DNA from: Tretioscincus oriximinensis
Taxonomy: Eukaryota > Chordata > Lepidosauria > Squamata > Gymnophthalmidae
Assembly: GCA_022410635.1 (NCBI GenBank)
Contig: JAJVDF010000450.1
Coordinates: 62,001-126,000, forward strand
DNA length: 64,000 bases
Direction of reading: 5' to 3'
A program made the position numbers and the translations under genes. Shown here piece after piece: positions 23,276 to 36,077 of this stretch. A model generated the notes under the pieces. That model saw only the letters and a program-made list of their open reading frames with translations, was not told where the DNA came from and did not search any database. Numbering within the stretch: the stretch's first letter is position 1; each line of letters opens with the position of its first letter.

Positions 23276-24419
23276 ATTGTGTAGGATACCACTGATTCCT
23301 GGTTCATTCATTGCATTCTTGTCAGCATTGCAGAAGCAGTGATTCTGCATTTTGCTCTACCACTAGTAGTATAAAATGTAGATAAAAACAACAACTGTAG
23401 TGTATGGAATATGTGTATCTTTGAACCGCCTTTAGAATAAGGGCCAGAATTTTAGGAGTTTTTGTTTATTAACATCAGAATGGATCTGTAGATTCATAAC
23501 AAATGGATTTGCTAATAAAAATCATTTTAAAATTCTGATTAGCCACAATCCTATTAGAATTTGTCTTTAGATACTTTAGTATCTTTCTTTCTGTCTAGTA
23601 GGTATACTATATATTGCTTGTTTAGGTTATTTTTTTAACCAGAAGGTTTTTTGCATTCCTTTAAACTTTTCTTTATGCCTGTTTATGTATTGTTTAAACT
23701 CTGTTTCACAACATAATCAACACTTTGACAATGTGTTTACCTTATTGTGTTGTGCTAGTTTAATATAATGGAGCATTTAGCATTACACTAAGATGCATAC
23801 ATTCTTACTTACAATGCTTCTATACAGGCTATTAAAGAGGGTATATTGAAACAGTTTGCATTCCGTCCTTCATCAGAAAATCTCTGCGCAGATCACAGCA
23901 CGTGATAAAACATATCTAAAAATATCACTGAGTTCCCTCTCTGTCACCCTGGCAGGACTACTTTATGGAATTAATCAAAGGTTGGAAAGAACAGATAAGT
24001 TTTATCTAGATGCCAAATATCATGTATTAGTGTCTAATATATGCCTTTTGGGAGATCATTCCAAAGTCACAAAGAAGGTCATCTTGCATGTCACAATTCT
24101 TGTACCTCTAAGGGTACTGGAACTATGAGAAGGGCTTCGTTTTCTGACCATATTATACATGTAAATCTATGTAGGACTTTAAGAGTCCCACATGGATGTT
24201 TGTAGCTATGCTGGTGACGTCTATATCTGTTGGTTTGTATGTAACCATACTCTCTCCTGGTTGGTTAAATTTTTTTAAAAAAATTACAACACCCAATAAA
24301 TCATATAATGCCTGTAACTGAAAGCAGTGAGCATCTTTCCCCCGAGTTAAGGAGCTGAGTAAGTAAATATTTCCTTGCCAGTTTTCTGTATGTTCTGTTG
24401 CAAGTACTCTTTCACCTTT

Positions 24420-24850
24420 TAGATTCTGAAGATGGTGGAAAACTAGGAGGACTATCTCTACAAATCTTAAAGCATGGACAGATTAATACAGGCATTCTTT
24501 TAGATATTTGGGACCCAAGGAGTTTAGAACCTTATAGGTCCAAGATCCTTTCAGAATAAAATCCAGTCCAGACAGCAGTGCCAATTATCAGTCTTATGAT
24601 ACATTCTTTAACAACTGCAGTTTCTCAGCTGTCTTCTAGGCTGTCATATAGAATTCATTACACCAGGCCAATTTGAAAGTTGCCAAAGCCATGGGTCCAG
24701 AAAAAGGCCCATAGCTATAAACCAGTCAGAGCTGAAAGTAGGCTACTTCTCAATGCCTAGACTGGNCACCTCTGCCTTCCAAGTCAATGCAGACCAACTG
24801 AGAATAGACTATCTCCCTATTTATATGGGTTACAGAACACAGCAATTCCA
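24420..24850. repeat. Possible LINE-derived relic
   Basis: The phrase 'ttgggacccaaggagtttagaaccttataggtcc' and the following text resemble a reptile LINE 3' region as I remember it, but similarity is weak and no frame is open. Treat as unclassified. Confidence 0.25.
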
Positions 24851-24899
24851 ATTCAATTTATGATTAAATTTTTTTTAGTTATTTGTATTTTAGTAGCAT

Positions 24900-25700
24900 G
24901 CTTCACTGAAAGGCGTGGGGCGTCCACCCCACCTCAAGCCACCGCTCTACCTAAGGGCCTGGAGGGCATGAACCCTGCCCAAACTGCAGGTTGCCCAGCC
25001 GGCCTTACGCCACTGAAGCCAACCTAAGCTGCAAGGACCCAACATAGGCCTCNGCAGCTACAGGGCACTTCCCTGTCCTGCGCTGCCAAGCACAGGGTAT
25101 TCCCCACACACAGGGGAGTGAAGACTTTATATACAGCCTCCACACTTACACTAAAGAGAGTTAAGGAATAAATGATGCTGAGGTAAAAGTATAAGTTTCA
25201 AAACAAAACAGGTTTATTGTTACAACAGGGNAAAGGTATTTGAAAATAAAGGAGTAATAGAACACAGTTCAGCACATACATCAACTCCTAGAGTAGCAGT
25301 CCCTAAGCCCATGTGCCTCCTATCACCCAGGATCTCATTGCTTATTATGTCCCTCAATCCTGCTCCACACAAGCCAGGATGTCTTGAGANGGGACACACA
25401 CACCCCTCACTTAGAGCTTTCACACATTCCAGGTTCTCAGAAGAAGGGGCTCAATCAGTGGGCAAAGCCGGCTTTATAGGCCCAGTCTGCCTCCTGATTG
25501 GGCACNCACACCACGGTTTCCCCCTCCCAACTGGTCAGAGGGAAAGCCACTCCCCTTGCCTTGGGCTCAGCCTCCCTCCTCCCCTCTCGGTGAAATCAAG
25601 AAAACAATATACAAACCTCAGGCCTGTACATAAAAGATAGGCCTCAAACCAGGCAAATGCCACAACGCCATTAAACAGATTGCTTATCCATAAAACAGAT
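24900..25700 (-). repeat. GC-rich insertion-like block, possible LTR on the minus strand
   Basis: About 800 bp with raised GC. On the minus strand it shows TATA-like CCTATAAAGCC near 25473-25483 and AATAAA within 'caggtttattgttac' near 25209-25223, in the right order for an LTR. Its right edge has three AAACAGAT units in a short tandem array (25674-25724). I could not define TG...CA ends or a flanking duplication. The 109- and 67-codon open frames inside are not supported as genes. Confidence 0.35.
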
Positions 25701-27779
25701 TGCTTATTGCTTTATTAAACAGATCAAGAAGTTGTAATCTTTGGTATAGGTTGAAATTGAAGTTCTAGAGTTTCCAGGTGTAACATTCATATTCTGAATG
25801 TCACAAATTAGGATTACTGAATCTCTTGCTTGCTATGGATTTTTTTTAAAAGTCTCCTACATTTTTCTGATATCAGTCTATGAATATTTTCAGGTAAAAT
25901 TATTTACGTTGTCTAAAAACTGTTATGAAGGAGAAAATGGAAGAAACCAGCTTGGTAAGGGAATGGCAGAAAAAAACACAACTGCTTACATCTGCCTGAT
26001 ATGAGAACATGCTAGAACAACATCATGTTAGACCTTTACCAATGCTCCCAAAGAGATGAATTAGCTGACATATTGCCAATATTACTGACTCTAACTTAAG
26101 GTTTGTTGAAGTTCATTTAAAACTTTTTTTCAATTTTTTTAATTTTGATTTTCTTTATTCTTCTTTTTTACCAATTACCAAAAGTGCACTTTATTTTTTC
26201 TCTCTAAATAAATTTATAGATTACTTTGTAAGACCATCAAACATCAAAGAAGAGAATATTTAGATAATGTGCAACAATAAAAAATGAAGTATTTATAATT
26301 ACTGAGCATTTTCTTTTGATATATTGTGACATGGACATTTTCTAATTCTGTTTTTTCTTGATTTCTCCCATTGTTTGTGCTTTATTATCTTACCCTGAAT
26401 ATACAACAATGTTCATAATATGAGCTTTCATTATCCACCAGCAATGTCTTAAATCTTCTAATATTTGAAGCCATTCTGAAATCCTGATTTTTTNAAAAAA
26501 AATCACTTGGATGATGTGTAGACATACTGGAATCACTTTAAGTATTGTTATTCTAAGTGTTCCAAAAGATGAATTATGATATTAAGGTGTAATCTACTCA
26601 TCAAGCCATTATCAGCAACAATATGTTGATTCAAGAGATATTTCATGGATTGTTTCTTGTCCCATTTGTTTCTGAATAGAGATTTTAAACCTTTTTTCTA
26701 TCACTTTCATTTACTTCATTGCCGGGGTGCAGCGAAGCAGTAAAAGATCTGTTACAAATATAAAGTAAATACATCTTTTGATCAAGAACAGAAACTCCAA
26801 GACTAACTTCAGCTAAAATTATCTAGCCTCGTCATAGATGATGAGATAAGAGGACGGGAGTCTAGGATGGTTTCTTTTGACTTTTCCTAACCAAAAAGTC
26901 AGCCTTACTCATGAAGATAGAATGTTTTCATCAGATATTTACTCTAAGGACTGGTAAAACCTTTTAAGTTAATAATGCCTTAAATAATGTGCGTTAATAA
27001 GCAGGCAGTTCATCTTGCAGTATATTATGATCAGCAGTTCCTGCACAAAACTGATTTCCAATGATAGTCATATACAGTGCATTGTAGTAATCTAAGTTTA
27101 GATTATCAGTACATGGAGTACTTTGTCTCAGGTGGCTGAATATTTATAACATTCCCTTATATGATTGGTTNGGTAATTTTGTGACATAGTTTAATTGTTC
27201 GGTGAAAATTACGAGTTTCCTTTTCTAATATTTAGAAAGGTAACTGCCTTAAATCAACAAAGACTGCAATTGGACACAAAATGTGTTTTAAACAATTTTG
27301 AGTGAACATAATCAGAATTCAGGAATATGTTACTCTTTCCTTTTTCCTCCTGATACTTAGTAAATGTCAGAATCTACATCATAAACCACAGTCACACACA
27401 TGCTTTTAAGCCATCTTCAGTCCTGAAGAACTCCACTGAACCCTTGTTTGTATAGTGATTCATGTATTTCAATAAATTATACCAGATGTCTGCTACATTT
27501 TGCCTTGATGTAGATAAGTAGTTGCCTTGACTTCTGGTGCTTTTAAAATAAAAAAGAGCAATTCATAAAAATGCTATGGTCAATGTTATGCTATTAAAAA
27601 TAAAATAAATGCCTTCCATATTATTTAGGTCTCTAATGAATCATTAAATATGCTTTTCAAATTATCCATATTTTGAGAGAAATTATTTGATGTTTGAACT
27701 TGGATTTCTGAAAGCAAAATGTTTTCTAATTCTTCATCAGGTGAGTTTATGCAACAAGTTAGTAGAGAATTCATTAACA

Positions 27780-28040
27780 GGACTATTTCAAGCCGATTCC
27801 CCCCCAATCCCCCCTCTTTATTCCTCCATTCTCTGCTTGCCTTGGCAGCAGATTCCCAAGCCTCGGTGTCGGAGTTCTCTTAATGTGAATTTCAAAAGAG
27901 AGCTGCGACGATGCTTAATCACCTACTGCGCAGCAGGAAGTGGTGATGTACGTTTTGATCGATGCAGGAGCACTTCGGAGACCNTTTTTATGGTAACGCA
28001 TTGCTAATGGTCAGCTCCTGCTTCGCATTGGGGTGTGTGT
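27780..28040. promoter_or_regulatory. Small CpG cluster inside intron 2
   Basis: About a dozen CpGs within 260 bp (for example GTGTCGGAG, GCGACGATG, CTGCGCAG, GATCGATGC) while the surrounding intron has almost none. No transposon ends or flanking duplication were found. It could be an intronic enhancer, an alternative promoter or an undetected young insertion. A 106-codon frame across it (27687-28007) has no recognised domain. Confidence 0.3.
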
Positions 28041-29114
28041 TAAGCGCAAATGTGATCACAGCCTAAGGAGGCTACTATCTGGAGAAGTTACCTGCAAGAG
28101 ATCTGTGAAGAATGAGGCTTAACTGTAAACATCTGTACTCATTGTTATTTTAAGGCACCGTTTTGCTGAAGTATGAATAATACAGTGGAATATGTACAGA
28201 CATCCATGATTAGAAAGTAGAATGATATAGTTTGGAAATGCTGATCAGTTTTGAATTGGAGATGGGATATGTAAGTGCATAGAATGTTTACTGAATGAAA
28301 AATGAAAAAAAAAAAACTAAGTGGAAAAAAGCTGTTTATATTACTGTAAACCGGCTAGGAGCTTGTAAGTGCTATAACTTTAATTTTTGTAATAGTGGTG
28401 CATGTAAGCATTTCATATGTAGAATGCTTATACAGTATATTTTGTTTGTGCGTGTCCATACAGTGAGATTACAAATTTAGATTTCTCGGGCTGTTTTACT
28501 TGGCTGTTTATATTTTTTCAATTATAAGATTTTTTTCTTGACTGAAAATTTCTGTCTAATCTCATCAATGTTCTAATAGTCTAGTTTTAGAAAATAACTT
28601 GTTTATCTGTGTGGTTTGGTGAGCATAATTGGTTTAATATACAAAGGAGGCTGTATGTTCAAGACTATTACTTGAGAAAATTAATCCACAACCAAGCCTC
28701 TGTACAGCGATTGTAATAGATCTATAAAAAGAATAAGCTTATAACTTGATAGTGTCATCTGAAATCTGATCCTACAACATTAGTATTGTTTTAATTTGTA
28801 CTTTATCTGTGAAAGTAGGATAGGCAGTAAGGNAAGGCAGCATCACAATATTTTCCCAGTAACTATCAATATGCAATGTTCTGCTAACCAGTTAGTGCAC
28901 AAATTTTGGGCTTATAATTTCTTAAACAAATTGCAGAAGTGACAGAAATTAAAGAGAACAACTAAAAAGTTGAAATAGTTTTGATTTTTACTTTAGAAAA
29001 GTGATGAATAAAGGGGAATGTTATATGAAATTGTTGATGGTATGGTCAGGGTATATGATAAATTCCCTTCTAGAAACGCTTGTACTAGAGGTGGCCTAAC
29101 ATAACCCTGAGTTC

Positions 29115-29255
29115 TTTATTCTGGCCTTTGGTTGAAGATACAGTTTTCCTTTCCTTAGGCAATGTTTTAACATGTTAATTTTGTACTCTTGCTTTTAGTG
29201 TTAACGGCCCAGAGACCTTGGGTTATAGGGCAGGATATAAGCATGAATAAACAAA
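29115..29255 (+). repeat. LINE-type 3' tail fragment, family B
   Basis: 'ggcctttggttgaagata' through 'ttaattttgtactc' and 'gcccagagaccttgggttatagggcaggatataa', ending near 'gaataaacaaa'. It is the clearest copy of the full order of blocks in this family. Confidence 0.6.
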
Positions 29256-29289
29256 TTATCATGAGAAGAGTGAGACAGGAATTTCCCCC

Positions 29290-29465
29290 TTCACATGTTA
29301 CATAGGAAAAAAATGGAATTCACTTTCACAAAATAGTATTAGTTTCCAACATGGATAGCTTGAGAAGAAATTTGGTCAAGTTTCATGAAGGGAGAGTAAA
29401 TGGTATTCCTCTTGAGGCCTGTTGCCAAGAGATTTATAAGGAGAGCAAGACATATAATTATGCCC
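29290..29465 (+). mobile_element. CR1-like LINE relic
   Basis: 'tggaattcactttcacaaaatagt...caacatggatagcttgagaagaaatttggtcaagtttcatga' follows the order of the CR1 ORF2 C-terminus (W-N-x-L-P ... S-L-x-x-F-K-x-x-L-D-x-F-M). Diverged and frame-broken. Confidence 0.5.
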
Positions 29466-31356
29466 TGCTTCCATTTATACCTAGTTGTCATTGTGATACT
29501 GTTAGATTTGATGGATTACAAGGCTGATTCTGGAAGACATTTCTTTTGTGCTTGTTAGGGCATATCTCTTGCTGTTACCTAGTTATGTACTTCATGACTT
29601 CTTGGATCATAACACTCCAATCCTTTTTGTTTTCCATTGCATCTTGGAGTATTCCCAAGAGCTTGGTCATTGACTCCATAACGTTATCTAACCATGTCAT
29701 CCTCTGCAGCCCTTCTGCTTTGCTTTTCAGACTTTCCCAGTATTTTCCAGCTGAAATAATTCTTATTATATAGTCAAAATGTCTGAGTTTCTGCTTCAGT
29801 CTTGGTCCTTCTAGTAAACAGGCTGATTTCCTTTAGTATTCACTAACTTTATCTTGTTGTCCAAAGGGATCTTTGTACTTCTTGAGTGTGGATCAAAGTA
29901 CTCTAATGTGATGCTACCAACTCTTTAATTAATTGAAAAACAGGAGGTACCTTTCAATATACTTCTCTGAAGTATGAATATGCAAAATTTCATCCTCTCC
30001 TGATTTGGAGTGAACCACTTTTTCCCAAAAAGTGCCTTGTGGATTTGGAACATATTGACCATTCTATTAAAACATTCAGAGTGCCAAACTAATGTGTCCT
30101 GTTGTTTATGGAGGCTGCAGTCTCCTTGAAAATCAGCTGATTTTTGAATGGTTAATGCAACACTGACAAAAGGATTTTTTCCCTTTCTGTATCCTACCCA
30201 GCAATCAACTGATTGCTATCTAGAAAGCAATTTTCCTGACAATCTGTTTTGCTGCTACAAAATAAAAACTAGTCGATTTTTAAATTCTGTTTTGGAGCAT
30301 GTGGTCAAGATGATCACTCCCTTGAGAATGAATAAAAAGTACCTTTTATTTTGGGAATATGAAAAAAAATCTTCATATTAAAGACTTGACAATAATTAAG
30401 CCATTGATATAAGAGGGAGGAGGATATCAAAAGCACTGTTCAGGATCCTGGTTATGACAAGAACATAAGACATTTACTGTTGCACATTGAAACAGCATGT
30501 GAGTTTACTGATAAGTTACCATGTGATAAAATGATAAACTTAAATACTTATTTAAATAAGTCAAACTCCCTTCTAAGTATTATTGAAACCTCCCTATTTT
30601 CTCAAGTTTTGATCTTAGAGAGATCTCTGTAATCTAATAGTTACATGAGAATTCAGTGTTAAGGTAAGTCNGAAGACAAGGTAATCCATGGTCACCCAAA
30701 GTTTTAATCCAGCTTCAGGCTACTTTCAGAGTGATCACCATTATGGGAAACTGTTGTCTTTAAGCATACTCTCAGAAAACCAACCTTTGATTTAGATAAT
30801 CTAGAAAGAAAATTATTAGTCCAACTCCCTCCATTTTGGATTTAGTCTCTTTACTGTCATGCAGCTGGGGATAGAATATAATCTAGAAAAATGTGGGTCA
30901 GAATTGAGAGAGCAGCAANTGAAATACTGAATAAAGCAATGACAACAATAGAAGATAATAGAAAGATCAAAGCTATGATTGAACTTGTTGAAGCATCACC
31001 AAAATTGATGAAAGTCNGGAAAAGGAAAATAGGAAAAGAGCTTAATACATTTAACTCTAGTAATCTAATTAACAACAACACCGTACTAGGAGAAAATGAT
31101 ACAAAATATTCATGAAATTGGGTATTGTCACCATAAGACGTTTTTTCATGGTTCAGGAAATCAAGCTTGTGGCCTTATTGATGCATTGGGGGCGGGGGGA
31201 GGGACTAAGTTCACAAGTATGGAAAACAGATACAAATGTGATCATTTTTCAAAATGAAATACCTTGCACACTGCAATGGTTAATGAAATGGAAATAAAGT
31301 AAAAATGTAATTGTTTTCATTCTTACTGTGTGGCCTGATATCAAGTGATCCATGAC

Positions 31357-31817
31357 CAGGACCAGATTTGGGGTGTATGACACCCTTGGACTGAAAAACA
31401 GTTTTATGCCCCCCTCCGAACACTTTCAGACAGGATAGGAAGTGATGTCATTTCTGTGGCGGGACAGGAAGTGATGTCACTCTGGGTGCTATTCCCAGAG
31501 TGGCATCATTTGCCCTATGCTCTCTGTCTCCTACTCTCAGCTGCCTATGCAGGGGCAGACAGGCAAAGCAGCACACAGACAGACAGATGGTAGCGAGTGT
31601 AGAGCAGCAGAGCAACCATACAATTATGGATGGCTGCGATGGCTCGTGATGGTGTCCGGGATATGTACAGTACATGTCTGCTGCTGCTGGGACATGCCCA
31701 GTAGACGGAANTGGGAAAAATTTAAACGGCCAACAATTTGCCACCCCCAATAAAATGGCTACCTACCTGCTGCCCAGGGCTTTAGCCCTTGTCATCACTG
31801 CCTAAGATTTGGTTCTG
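31357..31817. mobile_element. hAT-like non-autonomous transposon, 8-bp TSD
   Basis: 461 bp starting CAGGACCAGATTTGG and ending CTAAGATTTGGTTCTG; the reverse-complemented right end CAGAACCAAATCTTAG pairs with the left end. Flanks are TCCATGAC (31349-31356) and ACCATGAC (31818-31825), matching at 7 of 8 bases. The interior contains a near-duplicate 'aggaagtgatgtca' at 31437 and 31466. The 100- and 78-codon frames here on opposite strands are not genes. Confidence 0.75.
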
Positions 31818-33595
31818 ACCATGACCTAGTACAATGGTTGGGAACCTCTGCTATAAGAGATGGGTATAACCTTTTGCTAGTAATGAGTAATAGCACTTTT
31901 GAATTTGATTATTAGTTCCTGGACACCGGGTTCGGTAACGTGGGAAACATAGTTGTAATTTGAATTGTTTGTGTATTAAAGGAGGAGCTCATCTGAATCA
32001 CTTTGAATCTTTGACTGCATTGTTCACTATTGTAACTGTTTCAGTAAACTATCAAAGGTTACCGTGAGCAGATGTATGAAAAAAGGACAAATAGGCCTGT
32101 TGTTATGCCCAGGTGTTTAACAAAAATGGAAATTCTGTAACTGGAAGAAACAGAAGCCATTGACTATACAACATGAGTGCCAACAACTTTGGACTATTGT
32201 CCTGTTGTCAAAGTGGTTTTTATAATGACTAGTTTCCAGTTTTTACTTTTAACAGGCAATAAATAAATAAATCAAATTTGGTAATATCAAAAAGACACCT
32301 ACTAACAATTTTTATTACTGATTTTAAATCAGAAGGTAAGTAAAGACCAGGAAAGTAATTCATTGTTTCAGTGTTGAGTACAAGTGGATATTGTATTTAG
32401 TGGCTTGAGTATTGTATTTATTGGTCACTAACCAGAAGGGCTGAAACTGGAATTTTCTGGAATAACTGATCCATAATGCTTGATCTATATGATTATATTA
32501 TCAATCCTTTATATAATACTGCAGTGTCTCTTCTTTCTAATACACTTTTATGTTATCATTGCTATTCTCACATGTGGCACTAATGTTATTCACTCACTAC
32601 CAGTTCTCAGAATATATCCTGCCATTGAGGTTTCTTTACAGCATTGTATCTTTCTTGGCTAACTACACTTTGTTTTCTCTAAACAAAATATCCATTCCGC
32701 TTAGCATTTTGGCTTCCTTATTATAAAATAATCCAGGTGAAACTGGTGATTTATTTATTCAAGACTCTTTTTACAGTTTTGTTATCTTAACAGGTCCTGA
32801 AGTAATCTCCAATATAGGTTTAAAACATTGTTAAAAGCAGATTTAAGGAAAACTAAGTTAAAACTGAATGAGGTAAACAGTAATTTGCAGAGGGCCAAAA
32901 GTCTTTATTAACAGTTCTAATTGTGTTTTGAATTGATAATTTACATATTTACATAAGCTATCCCCAATTCAAATCTTTCTCTCTCCAGCACTGTGGATTT
33001 AAGATATAATTATATTCTTCGTTTCACTATTCAGTTATTCTTTACAAAATCAATTGTCATTGGTGACATCCATCTTTTAGTACTGAATTTTTTTAAATAT
33101 TGAATTTTCCCCAGGCTTGTTTTACTGTGTTTTTGATCGAACTTTACTCTTTTCTTCTTTTTCTCTGTAATAAAAGCAAATGTAAATATTCCCTTAAATA
33201 TATCAATTATCTAGAGTTCACTTTTGTTTGTCTTTCCAGCCCAATGCTGTTATTGATTTTGCTTTTATTAATGCCTTTTTTATCCATCTTAACCATTTGT
33301 CCACATGTTCGGTATATAGTTTTTCCTCCAAAATAAAGTTTTGACAGGCAGTCAAAGCATGTAACTCTTTATTGTCTAATAGCTTCCTTTGTGCTTCAGT
33401 ATACTCCTTCAAGGCACAGTTCTTTAAAACTTCTGTTTAGTTCTGCCCCAAAATGTACATTTTCTTAGAAGTTCACATAAACTAATTATTACAGCTGGAA
33501 CTAGGGATCAGACTTTTCTTGAAAATTTTGAACCAATATATATTTTATTGAAACTGTGTTTAGATTGTATTAGCTACAGTCACCAAATGTCAGTA

Positions 33596-33855
33596 CAGTG
33601 GTACCTCGGTTCTCGAACACAATTCGTTTCGGCAGGACGGTCGAGAACCAATTTGTTCGAGAACCGAAGCAAGGCGCGCCGGGCCGAAAAAACGCACTCT
33701 GATGACCTCAGCAAGGCGCGCCTGGCCGAAAGAACGCCGAAGGAAGTTCGAGTTCCAAATCGGTTTTCGGATTCCAGGACAAAAGTTTCTGGAATCTGCC
33801 AGTCGAACACCGATTTGGTCGACTTTCAAGGCGTTCGAGAACCGAGGTACCACTG
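33596..33855. mobile_element. TA-flanked MITE, copy 2, two internal repeats
   Basis: 260 bp, the same family as 1625-1926: identical CAGTGGTACCTCGG termini and TA on both sides (33594-33595 and 33856-33857). Internal 42-bp units start at 33668 and 33710, one fewer than in copy 1. The length difference between the copies (302 against 260) is exactly one unit. Frames across it on both strands mirror those of copy 1 and are not genes. Confidence 0.88.
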
Positions 33856-34176
33856 TATTTAGCAGGACATGCATATTTTGATACTCTTGTCCATATTTTT
33901 GGAGGACAGGAAAGTATCCATGTGTCTCAGTTTATTTTAAAGGTTTTAGTCCTACATTTACTCTCACTTTTTGATACTCCTATCTTGCTTTCCAGTTTTA
34001 GCTGGAAATCCTACCACCATAGATTACCAGTAAATTGCAGTTACTTTANTCTGTTTCTTTTGATGCAAACATTTATATAGTGTGAATTCGTGGCCATTCT
34101 TGCCTTGAAGTAACACTTTTGGATTTTGCCCTGGTAGCAGGGCTGGAATTAGGCTGTATTTTGCCCATGGGCTGTA

Positions 34177-34209
34177 ATTTATTTATTTATTTATTTATTT
34201 ATTTATTTT
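34177..34209 (+). repeat. (ATTT)n microsatellite
   Basis: About eight ATTT units, T-rich on the + strand. An ATTT run is the mirror of an AAAT-type retroposon tail, but no attached element was recognised. Confidence 0.85.
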
Positions 34210-34689
34210 ATTCCCCCTCTTCCCTCAATTACTTTGGGTTTTATAATAATAAAAGCAATAAAAATATTATCTTTTTAGTACTACTGATATCTATTTTTTG
34301 CCTAAATATGGCCTGGTAGCAATGATCAAACTGTATATAATGTTGTCTTTTCACAGGGTTGTTAGAATAAACTCTGCCCTTTGAACATATCCTGTGTGTT
34401 ATTCTATGTTAAAATACGCAAAATGTCTGACTTGATTTCAAATGGCAAACCTGTATTGAAGGATAACAATTACATACATTTTTTTTGCAATAGAGAGATG
34501 ATTAAGAACTGTAGCACAGACATTCATGAGGATGCACAAAATGTAATGAAGCACTCCTGGGAAGGCAGGATGACACTGTAATGATGGATCATTTTATGAC
34601 TAATCTGAAATACCAAGGACACAACCACAGGGATCGCCTAAAATATTTAATATTTTAGCTTCAAGACAACATTATATAGTTTTTGATGT

Positions 34690-34895
34690 CTGATTAAAAC
34701 TGACCTCTTCACCCAGGCTTTTGATTCTTAGTTCCCTCTAGGTTTTGTCCTGCCAAGGAGGGTGAGTGAATCAAAGGGAGGAAGGTTTTCATTTTAAATA
34801 TGTTTAATAATTTGGGTATTTTATCTTTGCAATTCTTGCCCACCCTGGGATTTTTAGTGAAGGGTGGGATATACATTCCTACATAAATAAACATT
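34690..34895 (+). repeat. LINE-type 3' tail fragment, family B
   Basis: 'cctcttcacccaggcttttgatt' leading to 'accctgggatttttagtgaagggtgggatata' and 'ataaataaac'. It shares block order with 35020-35205, which lies just downstream. Confidence 0.5.
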
Positions 34896-35019
34896 TGCAG
34901 TAAATACCTTTTGAGTACTATTTTTAAGATATATCCTAATGTTCACTCAGTCCAAGCAATGAACTGGTTTTCTAGATCACAGATTGTACCATGAAAACAT
35001 GAGAGTCCAAGATCTCCTC

Positions 35020-35205
35020 CTTTCCTCCTTCCTTGTTGTTCTTTGTTGCTGACCCTTAGCTCCCTCTGTGTTCTGTCCTTCCAGGGAAGGAAAGTATAGT
35101 TCTTTTTAAATGTTTTGTTAATGTATATATTTTTTTTATTTTGTAATCTTCTGTTACTTACCCTGGGATCAGTGGTAAAGAGAAGGATATAAATTGCTAA
35201 ATAAC
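35020..35205 (+). repeat. LINE-type 3' tail fragment, family B
   Basis: 'gacccttagctccctctgtgttctgtccttccagggaagg' parallels 'gattcttagttccctctaggttttgtcctgccaaggagg' at 34723, followed by 'accctgggatcagtggtaaagagaaggatataaa'. Two diverged copies of one repeat lie side by side, by tandem duplication or two insertions. Confidence 0.55.
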
Positions 35206-36077
35206 TATATTTATTTTATTTATCAAATTTCCACTATTATATGTCATTAGAAAGCAAGGAGGAAATCCTGTAAACTGATTTACACAGTTGCTGTTTGTTT
35301 CAGCACTGTTGCACGTCATTCTTGCACCAAATTGTCATCTTCTGTATTACTTCTTTTCTTGGGCTCCACAGAAGCCATGTAGAAGAGTCCTATTTCATAC
35401 TTTGATCATCTTTTATGTGTCACACTACTTTTCTGGTTGTTTGATATGCTGTGGATGTATCTGCTTATTATCTACCCTTCAGCAATGCTGAGAGAAAATT
35501 GTTCTGCTGTCTCTGTGATTTTGCTGTCTTTAGTNGGTGTTTATGAATCAGGAATAATTACTTTGGCGTTATGTTCACAAAGTATTTGGCTTCTTCTTTC
35601 TGGGTCAGCATTTGTTTTGGTGCATTGATTTAACCCTTGTTTCTATAATCATAGATTGCATATCTTGGCAGGAGTTTATACAAAAGATTTATGATTATCN
35701 ATACTGAACAATATGCAATTCTACTTCATGATGCTTGAATGGCATTGTTAGTACTTGCTTATTTTGCAAGCAATTCTTGGTGGTTCCCCCATATCTTAAA
35801 GCATGGAATGTGTTATATAACTTTACAACAAGTCTTCAATGTTTAGTAGATCAGATGCTGCTGCATTTACAAAAATGCTTCCTCATTACAAGGTCACAGG
35901 TGTGTAGCTTCCTAGAGGCCAAACTAATACACCAGTTTCACAAACTGCATAAATAACTTGGACAGTTTTAGTAGCCAAAATATGCTTAATTGAAATATTT
36001 TTGTAGGATTTTTTACTTTTAAAAAAACACTAATGCTGCATTTAGGTGTTATTTACTTATTTAGGTGTTATTTATTA

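Noticed and set aside
30891..31115. 74-codon frame with a lysine/isoleucine-rich peptide
   Set aside because: Compositional; a mirrored frame of the same length lies on the opposite strand, and no domain or splice sites support it.
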